A stretch of DNA of 64,000 nucleotides from Paraglaciecola mesophila KMM 241 (GTDB lineage: Bacteria > Pseudomonadota > Gammaproteobacteria > Enterobacterales > Alteromonadaceae), in NCBI RefSeq assembly GCF_000315015.1, contig NZ_BAEP01000004.1, positions 186,001 through 250,000 of the forward strand. Direction: 5' to 3'. The notes below the pieces were generated by a model. The model worked only from the letters and a program-made list of their open reading frames with translations, did not search any database and was not told the DNA's origin. Below are positions 41,069 to 48,667 of the stretch, piece by piece. The translations under genes and the position numbers were made by a program. Within the stretch, counting starts at the first letter, position 1. Each line of letters opens with the position of its first letter.

Positions 41069-41335
41069 TATACCAATTCCATTAAATAATTGCCCTCTCA
41101 GAATTCATCCTGCGGATTTTGGACAAGGCGTCGGTATATAGTAATGGTTGCTCCCTTTCAAATACCGAGAACGCAGTACAAAACCCGCAGGGGTATTCCC
41201 TCCGGGCGAATTTTAAAGGGACTTTCTCTACGTTGCTCGAACTCGAAAGAGAACCACTATTACGTCATTCAAGCGCCTTGACTAAGTCCCTTTAAATTTT
41301 CGCTGAGTGGCTAATTATTTAATGGAGTTGGTATA
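41069..41335. mobile_element. MITE-like inverted-repeat element, 267 bp
   Basis: Non-coding element bounded by 23-bp terminal inverted repeats at 41069-41091 and 41313-41335, identical in 22 of 23 positions; the outer end reads TATACCAATTCCATTAAAT. A second inverted pair lies inside: 41206-41224 (begins GCGAATTTTAAAGGG) with 41284-41303 (ends AAATTTTCGC). The left half can also fold on itself (CCTGCGGATTTTG near 41109 with CAAAACCCGCAGG near 41191). No credible protein is encoded. Ends in TATA may reflect a TA target. A single copy is visible here, so mobility is inferred. Confidence 0.7.
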
Positions 41336-41390
41336 AGCTCTTTGCCTCGGTTACCCCAAAGCCAACATATATGATAAATTGATGGGCAAA

Positions 41391-42257
41391 CTAGACACTT
41401 TTCTTTTTACCCACTATCACCAGTAACATGCCGCCTAAGATCGCAATCGATGACAGCAGCAAATGTGAGGTGATGGGCTCTGCTACTAACAATACCCCCC
41501 CAAAGGCTGCAATAATTGGCACACAAAGCTGACACACCGCCGCCACACTGCTATCTAATTTGGGCAATACTTGATACCAAATGGCATAACCAATGCCTGA
41601 GGCAAGTGCTCCAGATGCCAACGCATAACTCACACCTTCAAACGTTAAACGTGCTGTTGGCATAAAGACTGCCATTAATATCAGTCCAAATGGCAAACAG
41701 CGAATAAAGTTTGACCCGGTAGACTCTAATGCGTGGGTCGATTTTGCCCCCGCTAAGCTATACATACCCCATGCTATACCAGCTAATGCCATAACAACTA
41801 ACCCTACCAAGCTGGGTGACGATAACTCTGGCATAACGAAATACACAAACCCTAGTAATGATATTACTACGCCAGCGCTGGCCATAGCATTCATGCGGTT
41901 GCCCGATAACCTGGCCACAAACAACATGGTAAATTGCACCGCAGCAAATAATATCAAGGCGCCAGTAGCGGTTGGTAGCGTCACGTAAGCATAAGAAAAC
42001 CCAGCAGCATAAGCGAAAAGGTAGCCCGCTTGACGCCAGCTACCGTACGCATTTAGCGCCGTAAAGCTGCGAAAACTGTTGGGCGATTTAAGCAACATGA
42101 TGAGGCCAAGTACCAAGGCCGCAGATGCAATGCGCAACCCTGTGAAACTCATGGGATCCATATTTTGCTCGTCTAACGCAAGTCGGCAAAACACAGAGTT
42201 GGCCGCGAAGGCGATAAGCGTGATAAACGTTAAGGAAACGAGGGATAACACAGACAT
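41391..42257 (-). CDS. EamA/DMT-superfamily transporter
   Basis: Ten-helix drug/metabolite transporter-type permease of 288 residues with two EamA repeats. The N-half starts LVSLTFITLIAFAANSVFCR, and the second half begins ELSSPSLVGLVVMALAGIAW. The motif AANSVFCRLAL is typical of the family's first helix. Likely exports or imports a small metabolite; substrate unknown. It starts 3 bases after mgtE ends, so the two share a transcript. Confidence 0.9.
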   Translation of the reverse strand: MSVLSLVSLTFITLIAFAANSVFCRLALDEQNMDPMSFTGLRIASAALVLGLIMLLKSPNSFRSFTALNAYGSWRQAGYLFAYAAGFSYAYVTLPTATGALILFAAVQFTMLFVARLSGNRMNAMASAGVVISLLGFVYFVMPELSSPSLVGLVVMALAGIAWGMYSLAGAKSTHALESTGSNFIRCLPFGLILMAVFMPTARLTFEGVSYALASGALASGIGYAIWYQVLPKLDSSVAAVCQLCVPIIAAFGGVLLVAEPITSHLLLSSIAILGGMLLVIVGKKKSV

Positions 42258-42260
42258 AAA

Positions 42261-43619
42261 TTATAAAAGTAACCAAGTTGCTGTGCCTAAGAAGGCAAAA
42301 ATTCCTACCACGTCGGTAATGGTCGTTAAGATCACACTACCTGCAAGCGCAGGGTCAATATTCATTTTCTTCATCATTACCGGCAGCATGGCGCCAGCTA
42401 AGCCTGCCGCTATCATATTCACCATCATTGCGAATGCGATGACTCCACCTAGCATTAAATCTTGCTTCCATAGCGCAATGACGGATGCAATAAGCAACGC
42501 CCAAATCACACCATTGAAAAATCCAATCGCCAGCTCTTTGCCAATCAGCCATCGAGCGTTACTGTCACTCACGTGGCCCAATGCCATGCCCCGAATAACC
42601 AAGGTTAACGTTTGATTACCCGCTGCCCCGCCCATACTGGGCACTATGGTGTTTAAAATGGCTAATACCGCCAATTGGCTTAGCGTGGCCTCAAATAAAT
42701 CGCTCACAGCGGCCGCCATCAATGCCGTGACTAAATTCACACCCAACCACACAGACCGCTTCTTAGTACTTTTTATGACAGGTGCAAAGGTATCTTCTTC
42801 ATCATCAAGACCTGCCATGCTCATCATGGAGTGTTCCGCGCCTTCACGAATGATGTCTACTACATCATCTATAGTGATACGCCCCACAAGGCGGTTTTCT
42901 TTATCAATAACCGGTGCTGACAGCCAGTCATAACGCTCGAACAGGCTGGCCACCTCGTTTTCGTGCATATCAACAGGCACCGCAACCGAGTCTTGGGTCA
43001 TTAACTTTTCAACTTTTACCGCAGGGCGTGCAGTCAGAAGTTCCGTCACTGGTACACTGCCAATAAGCTGGTCGCTACGGTCAACCACATAGAAGGTATC
43101 GGTGCCTTTGGGGATATTTCCTTTAAGACGCAAATATCGCAAAATCACATCAACGGTTACTTCAGGGCGCAATGTGATCGTGTCGGTGTTCATAATGAAA
43201 CCGGCGGTGTCTTCACCGTAGGAGAGTGCCTGTTCGGCCCGTTGTCTGTCTTGCTCGTCCATGGAGCTAAGCGCATCTTGCGATACCGCCTCAGGCAGGC
43301 CAGATAGGGTTTCCACCAAATCATCGGTATCCATCTCTTCTAGCGCATCAGCCAGAATTTCAGGCACCATTTGGCGAATAATACCGTTTCGTACGTCCTC
43401 GGAGAGATCCTCTAGTACGTCACTGTATTGATCGGGTTCGATTAACTGCCAGATTTCTGAGCGAGTGCGACTGCGGCTAGACTCAAGCAGCAACGCCACA
43501 TCACAGGATGGCATAGTGCTTAGTACTTCGCGCACTTGCACTATCATGCCATCGTTTAAAGCCTCGTTAATCTCTTCGATTTGATTGCTAAGTTTTTTTG
43601 CTTCTTGAGAATCAGGCAT
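42261..43619 (-). CDS. mgtE: Magnesium transporter MgtE
   Basis: Mg2+-gated channel/transporter. 452 residues in family order: N-terminal superhelical MgtE_N (LLLESSRSRTRSEIWQLIEP onward), two CBS domains (about 135-255, including RLVGRITIDDVVDIIREG), a connecting helix, and five TMs from about residue 285. Signature text is PSMGGAAGNQTLTLVIRGMA and LTTITDVVGIFAFLG, with the conserved Asp of the pore. First gene of mgtE-eamA. Confidence 0.96.
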   Translation of the reverse strand: MPDSQEAKKLSNQIEEINEALNDGMIVQVREVLSTMPSCDVALLLESSRSRTRSEIWQLIEPDQYSDVLEDLSEDVRNGIIRQMVPEILADALEEMDTDDLVETLSGLPEAVSQDALSSMDEQDRQRAEQALSYGEDTAGFIMNTDTITLRPEVTVDVILRYLRLKGNIPKGTDTFYVVDRSDQLIGSVPVTELLTARPAVKVEKLMTQDSVAVPVDMHENEVASLFERYDWLSAPVIDKENRLVGRITIDDVVDIIREGAEHSMMSMAGLDDEEDTFAPVIKSTKKRSVWLGVNLVTALMAAAVSDLFEATLSQLAVLAILNTIVPSMGGAAGNQTLTLVIRGMALGHVSDSNARWLIGKELAIGFFNGVIWALLIASVIALWKQDLMLGGVIAFAMMVNMIAAGLAGAMLPVMMKKMNIDPALAGSVILTTITDVVGIFAFLGTATWLLL

Positions 43620-43824
43620 AGAATTATTTACCTAGAAAACGTGGGCTTAACATCTTGATTTGTGGCCTATATTCTAAAGGATGCTCGTTGCGATAGCAGT
43701 ATTAAAATTGTCCTTTTTTATGATTTAATAGTGGTTACCTCAAAACAACACTGAGCGCTTCGACGCTTAATGTTGACTTAAGCTAACAGGTTTATGCTGA
43801 GACTTTGATTATAGGGTGGTAACA

Positions 43825-44493
43825 ATGCGCATTTTACTGGTTGAAGATGATCGCTCTTTGAGCGATGCCCTAAGTCAATCTCTTCGCAGCGAAGGCTATG
43901 CTGTCAATGGTGCCGGCACGGCTGCCCAAGCGCTATCCGCATTGGCCACAGGGGAATTCACTTTAATGATCCTAGATTTAGGCTTACCAGATATGGATGG
44001 CCTTGAAGTGCTACGCCAAGCCCATCGCAACAAACACAGCTTGCCTACGCTCATTCTCACAGCCAGAGACAGCATGACAGATAAAATCACTGGCCTAGAT
44101 TCTGGTGCCGATGATTACCTTGCCAAGCCGTTTGATATGCAGGAGCTACTGGCACGATTGCGAGTGATGGAACGACGACTAGGTACCGCTACTAGCTCAC
44201 TCATTAGCATAGGCAATGTAGTGCTTGATTTGGCGACTCATCTGGTCACAGCTGACAATAATGAGAAAGAACTCTCGCGCCGAGAATTCATGCTACTTAA
44301 GGCATTAATGGAAAATGCCGGGCGTATTCAATCTAAGAGCCAGCTTGAAACAAAATTGTATGAGTGGGGTGATGAGCTGTCGAGTAATGCAATAGAAGTT
44401 CACATTCACAATTTGCGTAAAAAGCTGCCTAAGGATTTCATTAAAACCATTCGCGGCGTAGGTTACAGCGTGACAAACCGAGTGGGCGCCTAA
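43825..44493 (+). CDS. OmpR/PhoP-type response regulator
   Basis: Two-component regulator with receiver and winged-helix DNA-binding domains. 222 residues from ATG 43825 (AGGGTGG 5 bases upstream; an in-frame GTG at 43816 overlaps that site). The receiver has acidic pair VEDD, phospho-Asp in LMILDLGLPDMDG, Thr in LILTARD and Lys in DYLAKPFD. The output domain ends VHIHNLRKKLP, TIRGVGYSV. Five bases precede the kinase gene. It likely regulates the metal-type genes that follow in the same transcript. Confidence 0.96.
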   Translation: MRILLVEDDRSLSDALSQSLRSEGYAVNGAGTAAQALSALATGEFTLMILDLGLPDMDGLEVLRQAHRNKHSLPTLILTARDSMTDKITGLDSGADDYLAKPFDMQELLARLRVMERRLGTATSSLISIGNVVLDLATHLVTADNNEKELSRREFMLLKALMENAGRIQSKSQLETKLYEWGDELSSNAIEVHIHNLRKKLPKDFIKTIRGVGYSVTNRVGA

Positions 44494-44498
44494 TATTA

Positions 44499-45833
44499 AT
44501 GCGCTCCATTCGCCGTCAACTCACCCTTTTACTCATCGCCTTATTAATATTGATTAGCTTCAGCGCTGCATTGCAAGGATATCGCTCGAGCATGCATAAA
44601 TCCTCTGAGCTATTTGATGCCGAGTTAATGGCGTTAGCCAAGAGTTTTACGCATGTTTTCGCATTACAGCGCAATGAAACATTTGATGCTGGTGAGCAAA
44701 TAGCAGTGCAATTGTGGCAAGAAAAGCACCTGACTACACGTTCAACAAACACCCCTCAACATAGCATTGGCAGGTTTAAGTCTGGCTTTAGCGATAAGAA
44801 TTTTTCTGGCAAACGCTGGCGTGTCTATTCACACATGCTCAATGATGCGCGCACTTGGGTCATGGTAGCTCAGCCGCTACAGAACCGCTTTGAACTGGCT
44901 GACAAAATGATCATTTCAGCGATGGCGCCTATTATCATGACGATCCCGTTGCTGGCGGTCATTATCTATTTCGCTGTCAATAGGGGCCTTAGACCATTGC
45001 GCAGCCTATCAGATGCGTTACAGCGACGCTCTACTCGAAATTTTTCACCCTTGATTTTGCAAGAACCAGCAATTGAATTAGTGCCCATGGTCAATACACT
45101 CAATTCATTATTAAGCCGACTACAAGCAGCCTTTGAGCGAGAGCAGCAGTTTGCGTCTAATGCGGCTCACGAACTGCGCACCCCTTTAAGTGTACTGAAA
45201 ATCAATTTACATAATTTGCGTAAAGAAACCACCAGCGACAGCTATGTTCAACGTATAGACAAACTCCACGAAGATACGGATCGCATGATCCACGCGATCA
45301 ATCAAATACTCTTGCTGAGTCGAACCAATCCCGAGTATTTTGAAGCAAACAGTACGCAAATAGATGCTCATCACATTGCGCAAAATGTGATTTCAGAAAT
45401 GTACACCAGCATTGACAACAGACATCAAACCATTGAGTTGATTGGTAAGCCCCAACTTATACCAAGCAGTGAATTTGCCCTGCTGACACTCATGCAAAAC
45501 CTGATTGGTAATGCCCATAAATATGCACCTATTAAAGGGAAAATTCAGGTCATCGTGCAACAAGATGAGGATGATGTGCTGATACAAGTGGACGACTCCG
45601 GCAGTGGGCTTAACGATAATGAATATGCCAAAGTGTTGGAGCGTTTTTATCGTTCTAACAAACATATGGCGCAAAAAGCGCAAGGTATTGGTTTAGGCTT
45701 AGCGATAGTAAAGCAGATTGTTAATTTACATCACGGCTCTTTGCATTTGCAGCGTTCAGAGTTAGGTGGCTTATCGGTGCAAGTTCATCTACCTAAAACC
45801 CGAAAAGAAGAGGTAAGCAGTGCAAAAGTATAG
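44499..45833 (+). CDS. Membrane sensor histidine kinase (QseC/PmrB-like layout)
   Basis: 444-residue sensor: TM1 (about 9-26), a periplasmic domain of about 115 residues, TM2 (about 145-163: IMTIPLLAVIIYFAVNRGL), a HAMP-like linker, then HisKA with FASNAAHELRTPLSVLK and HATPase with QNLIGNAHKYA, VDDSGSGL and GIGLGLAIVKQ. All catalytic boxes are intact. The stop overlaps the next gene by 14 bases. The sensed signal could be a periplasmic metal, judged only from the downstream genes. Confidence 0.95.
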   Translation: MRSIRRQLTLLLIALLILISFSAALQGYRSSMHKSSELFDAELMALAKSFTHVFALQRNETFDAGEQIAVQLWQEKHLTTRSTNTPQHSIGRFKSGFSDKNFSGKRWRVYSHMLNDARTWVMVAQPLQNRFELADKMIISAMAPIIMTIPLLAVIIYFAVNRGLRPLRSLSDALQRRSTRNFSPLILQEPAIELVPMVNTLNSLLSRLQAAFEREQQFASNAAHELRTPLSVLKINLHNLRKETTSDSYVQRIDKLHEDTDRMIHAINQILLLSRTNPEYFEANSTQIDAHHIAQNVISEMYTSIDNRHQTIELIGKPQLIPSSEFALLTLMQNLIGNAHKYAPIKGKIQVIVQQDEDDVLIQVDDSGSGLNDNEYAKVLERFYRSNKHMAQKAQGIGLGLAIVKQIVNLHHGSLHLQRSELGGLSVQVHLPKTRKEEVSSAKV

Positions 45834-46173
45834 ATATTGCTTAACCATCATACTGCTCATCTATTCGGCATCCGCTTTTGCCCTGCCTGAGATAACCATC
45901 ACCATTCGGGATCATTTATTTTATCCATCCGAAGTGCTTGTCCCTTCCGGTCAAAAGATAAAGTTAGTGTTTATCAATCAAGATCCCACTCCCGAAGAAA
46001 TAGACAGCTTCGAGCTTAACCGTGAAAAAGTCGTTTTTGGTAATGCCAAGGCCAATGTTTACATAGGTCCTTTAGAAGAAGGCGAATACCATTTTTTCGG
46101 AGAGTTTCATCCTTCAAGCGCGGTGGGTAAGGTCATAGTGATATCGCCAGAGGCGTATGCAAATGCTTATTAA
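45820..46173 (+). CDS. Exported cupredoxin-fold protein without the type-1 copper cysteine
   Basis: 117 residues starting at GTG 45820 (GAGG upstream, overlapping the kinase stop). Signal peptide ILLIYSASAFA, then a compact cupredoxin-like beta-sandwich: ITITIRDHLFYPSEVLVPSG, KIKLVFINQD, and FFGEFHPSSAVGKVIVIS. In the loop where blue-copper proteins carry Cys-x-x-His-x-x-x-x-Met, only the His remains; Cys and Met are not there. It probably binds metal differently (Glu/His ligands) or serves as a chaperone. The FTR1-type neighbour suggests iron or copper delivery. Confidence 0.8.
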   Translation: MQKYRYCLTIILLIYSASAFALPEITITIRDHLFYPSEVLVPSGQKIKLVFINQDPTPEEIDSFELNREKVVFGNAKANVYIGPLEEGEYHFFGEFHPSSAVGKVIVISPEAYANAY

Positions 46174-46921
46174 TACCGTCATCCTTTTTCTTCGAGATGC
46201 GTTGCCCATTTTTGTTTTATTAAGCTTGCTGCGGGTTTATGTGGGAACGCCTTGGATACAATTGTCCCTCGGTTTCGCAGTAGGTATTTTATTGGCCGCT
46301 GTGGTGGTGTTGAATCAACACATCATCAGTCAATGGGCTTTTGGAGCGGGTTATGAATTGCTAAAGAGTTTGACGCTTATCTGTGCTTACTTGATGTCAG
46401 CCTGGTTAGTCATCAACAATCGCAGCGGCGCATTTTGGCTCGCGGGTGTGGTTGTAGCAATATTTGTTGTGCCACGAAGTGCTGAGTTTTCGGTTTTTGT
46501 AGTGGGGTTCTGGTTTCAAAAAGACGCATTGATACCTATCGTACTTGGCACAACCCTAGGCTTAGGTATTTGCATCAGCGTGGCTATATTATTAGACGTT
46601 GTCTTAGGCGGTGTAAAAAGACTGTACTTAGTACGACTCTCATTTTCGTTATTTATTGCCGGACAAGTGGCCAACGTGGTGTTGCTATTACAGCAAATCG
46701 ATTGGTTGGCTGACCCTGGCCCTCTGTGGAATATGAGCGCATTTGTTTCAGATGAAAGCGAATATGGGCACTTATTGAAAGTGCTAATCGGTTACGAGGC
46801 GGCACCGAGCAGCTACTACTTATCAACCTTGTTTTTTGCGCTATTACTGCCCTTTGTGAGCCGGGCGATTCGACTATCTTCTCAGCGCCATAAGATTTCA
46901 AATTTGGAGAACCAAACATGA
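46157..46921 (+). CDS. FTR1-family membrane protein with altered REXXE motifs
   Basis: 254-residue polytopic protein with about seven TMs, resembling the Fe permease FTR1/EfeU family: overall size, and the C-terminal block YGHLLKVLIGYEAAPSS like the family's GllGY..Ps. FTR1 permeases carry REXXE in TM1 and TM4. Here the TM1 motif reads RDALP (residues 13-17) and the second RSAEF (107-111), so acidic ligands are partly lost. Either another metal or another role is likely. Overlaps the cupredoxin gene by 17 bases and the next gene by 4. Confidence 0.7.
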   Translation: MQMLINTVILFLRDALPIFVLLSLLRVYVGTPWIQLSLGFAVGILLAAVVVLNQHIISQWAFGAGYELLKSLTLICAYLMSAWLVINNRSGAFWLAGVVVAIFVVPRSAEFSVFVVGFWFQKDALIPIVLGTTLGLGICISVAILLDVVLGGVKRLYLVRLSFSLFIAGQVANVVLLLQQIDWLADPGPLWNMSAFVSDESEYGHLLKVLIGYEAAPSSYYLSTLFFALLLPFVSRAIRLSSQRHKISNLENQT

Positions 46922-47634
46922 TCTCCCGTCAGTCTTTGCTCATTTTCGCTGTCACTATGCTGATATCTGGCATAGCCGCAGCTCAAGAGCGCCGATCAAA
47001 TAACGTGGTAGATAAGATTTACCACCCTTATGTGCTGCCCTTAGAGCAGGAGTTTGAGTGGCGAATAATGTCTCGTCAAAACGATGAGGGTAATGCGTTA
47101 GTACAGCGTGTGTCATTCGGTCATTCGATTGACAACCGCCTCACGCTTCAAGCCTACCTTGTAGGTGATCGTGACGAAACAGACGAGTTCGGATTAGTCG
47201 CATATGAATTAGAAGCCAGATGGATGCTTACCGAACAAGGTAAGTACTTCGCTGACTGGGGTGCTTTGTTCGAGATAGAAAAAGAACATCAAGAAGACAG
47301 CTGGGAATTTACTACAGGCATATTAGTAGAAAAGGAGTTTGGCCGCTCAAGCGTTACCAGTAACTACCTGATGGTGTATAAGTTTGGCAATTTAGTAGAC
47401 AACTCATTTCATTCTGAGTTTAGATTGCAGTATCGCTATCGATTTATCCCCGAAATTCAGCCGGCGATTGAGTTATACACAGCCGAAGATTTTGTTGGGC
47501 TTGGCCCCTCATTTATGGGGATACATCGTTTCGAAGCGCAAAAGCAGATCAAATGGGAATTAGGCTTTATCGCAGGTTTGAATGGCGATAGTAAAGACCA
47601 TACCTTGCGTGCTTCGCTAGAATTTGAATTTTAG
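46918..47634 (+). CDS. Predicted outer-membrane beta-barrel protein of the metal-type operon
   Basis: 238 residues; the signal peptide ends SGIAAAQ. The remainder alternates hydrophobic and polar residues, is rich in aromatic and acidic residues, and ends with Phe (LEFEF), all typical of outer-membrane barrels. I recognise no named family. It starts inside the stop of the FTR1-like gene (ATGA), the last member of the five-gene operon, so it may be the outer-membrane part of the same transport or sensing system. Confidence 0.65.
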   Translation: MISRQSLLIFAVTMLISGIAAAQERRSNNVVDKIYHPYVLPLEQEFEWRIMSRQNDEGNALVQRVSFGHSIDNRLTLQAYLVGDRDETDEFGLVAYELEARWMLTEQGKYFADWGALFEIEKEHQEDSWEFTTGILVEKEFGRSSVTSNYLMVYKFGNLVDNSFHSEFRLQYRYRFIPEIQPAIELYTAEDFVGLGPSFMGIHRFEAQKQIKWELGFIAGLNGDSKDHTLRASLEFEF

Positions 47635-47682
47635 TCTTTCTTGTATAGGCAACAGTCTCACACATTTACGGGCTGCAGCCGC

Positions 47683-48321
47683 TTACAGATGAAACCTATG
47701 CAGCGCAGATAAAACATGCCACTGAGCTTTGCCGGCTTCAACTTTCACCTCTAGGTGCAAGCCGTTGTTTTCATCATTAAAGTGCGCGTACGCGTGTGCA
47801 GCTTTTGAACGGCTGCGTTGATAAGCATATGAAAATTTAACCAACTCCAATGAATGCACTAACGTTAAATAGTTTGGCATCAGCCAGCTAAATGCATCAA
47901 GTAACCACGTATCTTGGTTAAGCTTGTTCTGCAAATCGCGAGGATATTGCCCTTCAAGTTGACATTTATTACCCACAAACCTAAGCGTGAAATGGGGCTG
48001 ATGATCGGTATTGATATTTGTTGTCACTGACTCTTTATTCGTTATCACTGAACCTTCATTCGTTATCACTGGAGCGTGAGCCATTACGGTGTCTTGCATC
48101 ATCTCACAGTGGGTTTCGATTCGCTCTAGTAGGCGCTCGGTCTCTTCACGCATATAGTAATCAAGACCCGTAATGGCTTGGTATCGTACGCGAACATCTG
48201 TTACGCATAACTGAGGTAACAATCGCTGCAATATTGAGGCTGAGCCGATTTTTGACTTAGGGGTGTGCTCAACGCGTTGTTGGCTATTTTGGGCGAGTTG
48301 TATAAGGGTAGAACCTATCAT
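47683..48321 (-). CDS. Hypothetical protein with heptapeptide repeat
   Basis: 212 residues, family not recognised and no signal peptide. The N-terminal third is helical and basic. The centre holds three tandem 7-residue units (VITNEGS, VITNKES, VTTNINT), encoded by a 21-bp repeat near 48002-48070. The C-terminal part (LVHSLELVKFSYAYQRSRSK, NGLHLEVKVEAGKAQWHVLS) looks like a compact domain. Convergent with the metal-type operon, 48 bases apart. Function unknown. Confidence 0.65.
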   Translation of the reverse strand: MIGSTLIQLAQNSQQRVEHTPKSKIGSASILQRLLPQLCVTDVRVRYQAITGLDYYMREETERLLERIETHCEMMQDTVMAHAPVITNEGSVITNKESVTTNINTDHQPHFTLRFVGNKCQLEGQYPRDLQNKLNQDTWLLDAFSWLMPNYLTLVHSLELVKFSYAYQRSRSKAAHAYAHFNDENNGLHLEVKVEAGKAQWHVLSALHRFHL

Positions 48322-48667
48322 GAAAGAACCTAGTGCTAGCCTTGCGGCGCAGTTAACGATGAATCAGATAGCACTACTCAGCAGAGATTATGCCAAGGTA
48401 ATAATTTTCTTTATATTCATAATGTTACATTCTGACTGATGAATAAAAAGTCACCTCACTAACGTCAGGTGTCATTTTTCTGACTTGGGCAGTCAGTAAA
48501 CCAAAAAGTCTAGAGGAATGAAGGTGGGAACGGTGATAAATCAAACCTAGGCTGTTACACCTAAGCAAAAAAAAGCCGAACTCGTTTTCACTAGGTTCGG
48601 CTTTATACGCTTTGCTAATGTAGCTTGTTAAAATAGTTTGTCGATGCAGTTCGATAACCGCGCTAAT
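48322..48667. other. Intergenic region between the hypothetical and protease genes
   Basis: Contains the protease terminator (see 48566-48604) and, nearer the hypothetical gene, its presumed promoter in AT-rich sequence. No gene seen. Confidence 0.5.
48566..48604 (-). terminator. Terminator after the S8 protease gene
   Basis: Minus-strand stem AAAGCCGAAC (48604-48595) with GTTCGGCTTT (48581-48572), followed by a T run. Confidence 0.9.

Noticed and set aside
40857-41141. Open frame with Leu-Thr repeats
   Set aside because: It is a by-product of the CACTTA repeat and overlaps the end of galK in another frame.
41090-41281. 63-codon frame
   Set aside because: It is inside the inverted-repeat element and has no protein-like character.
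42079-42615. 178-codon plus-strand frame
   Set aside because: It is antisense to the DMT transporter and mgtE, both well supported.
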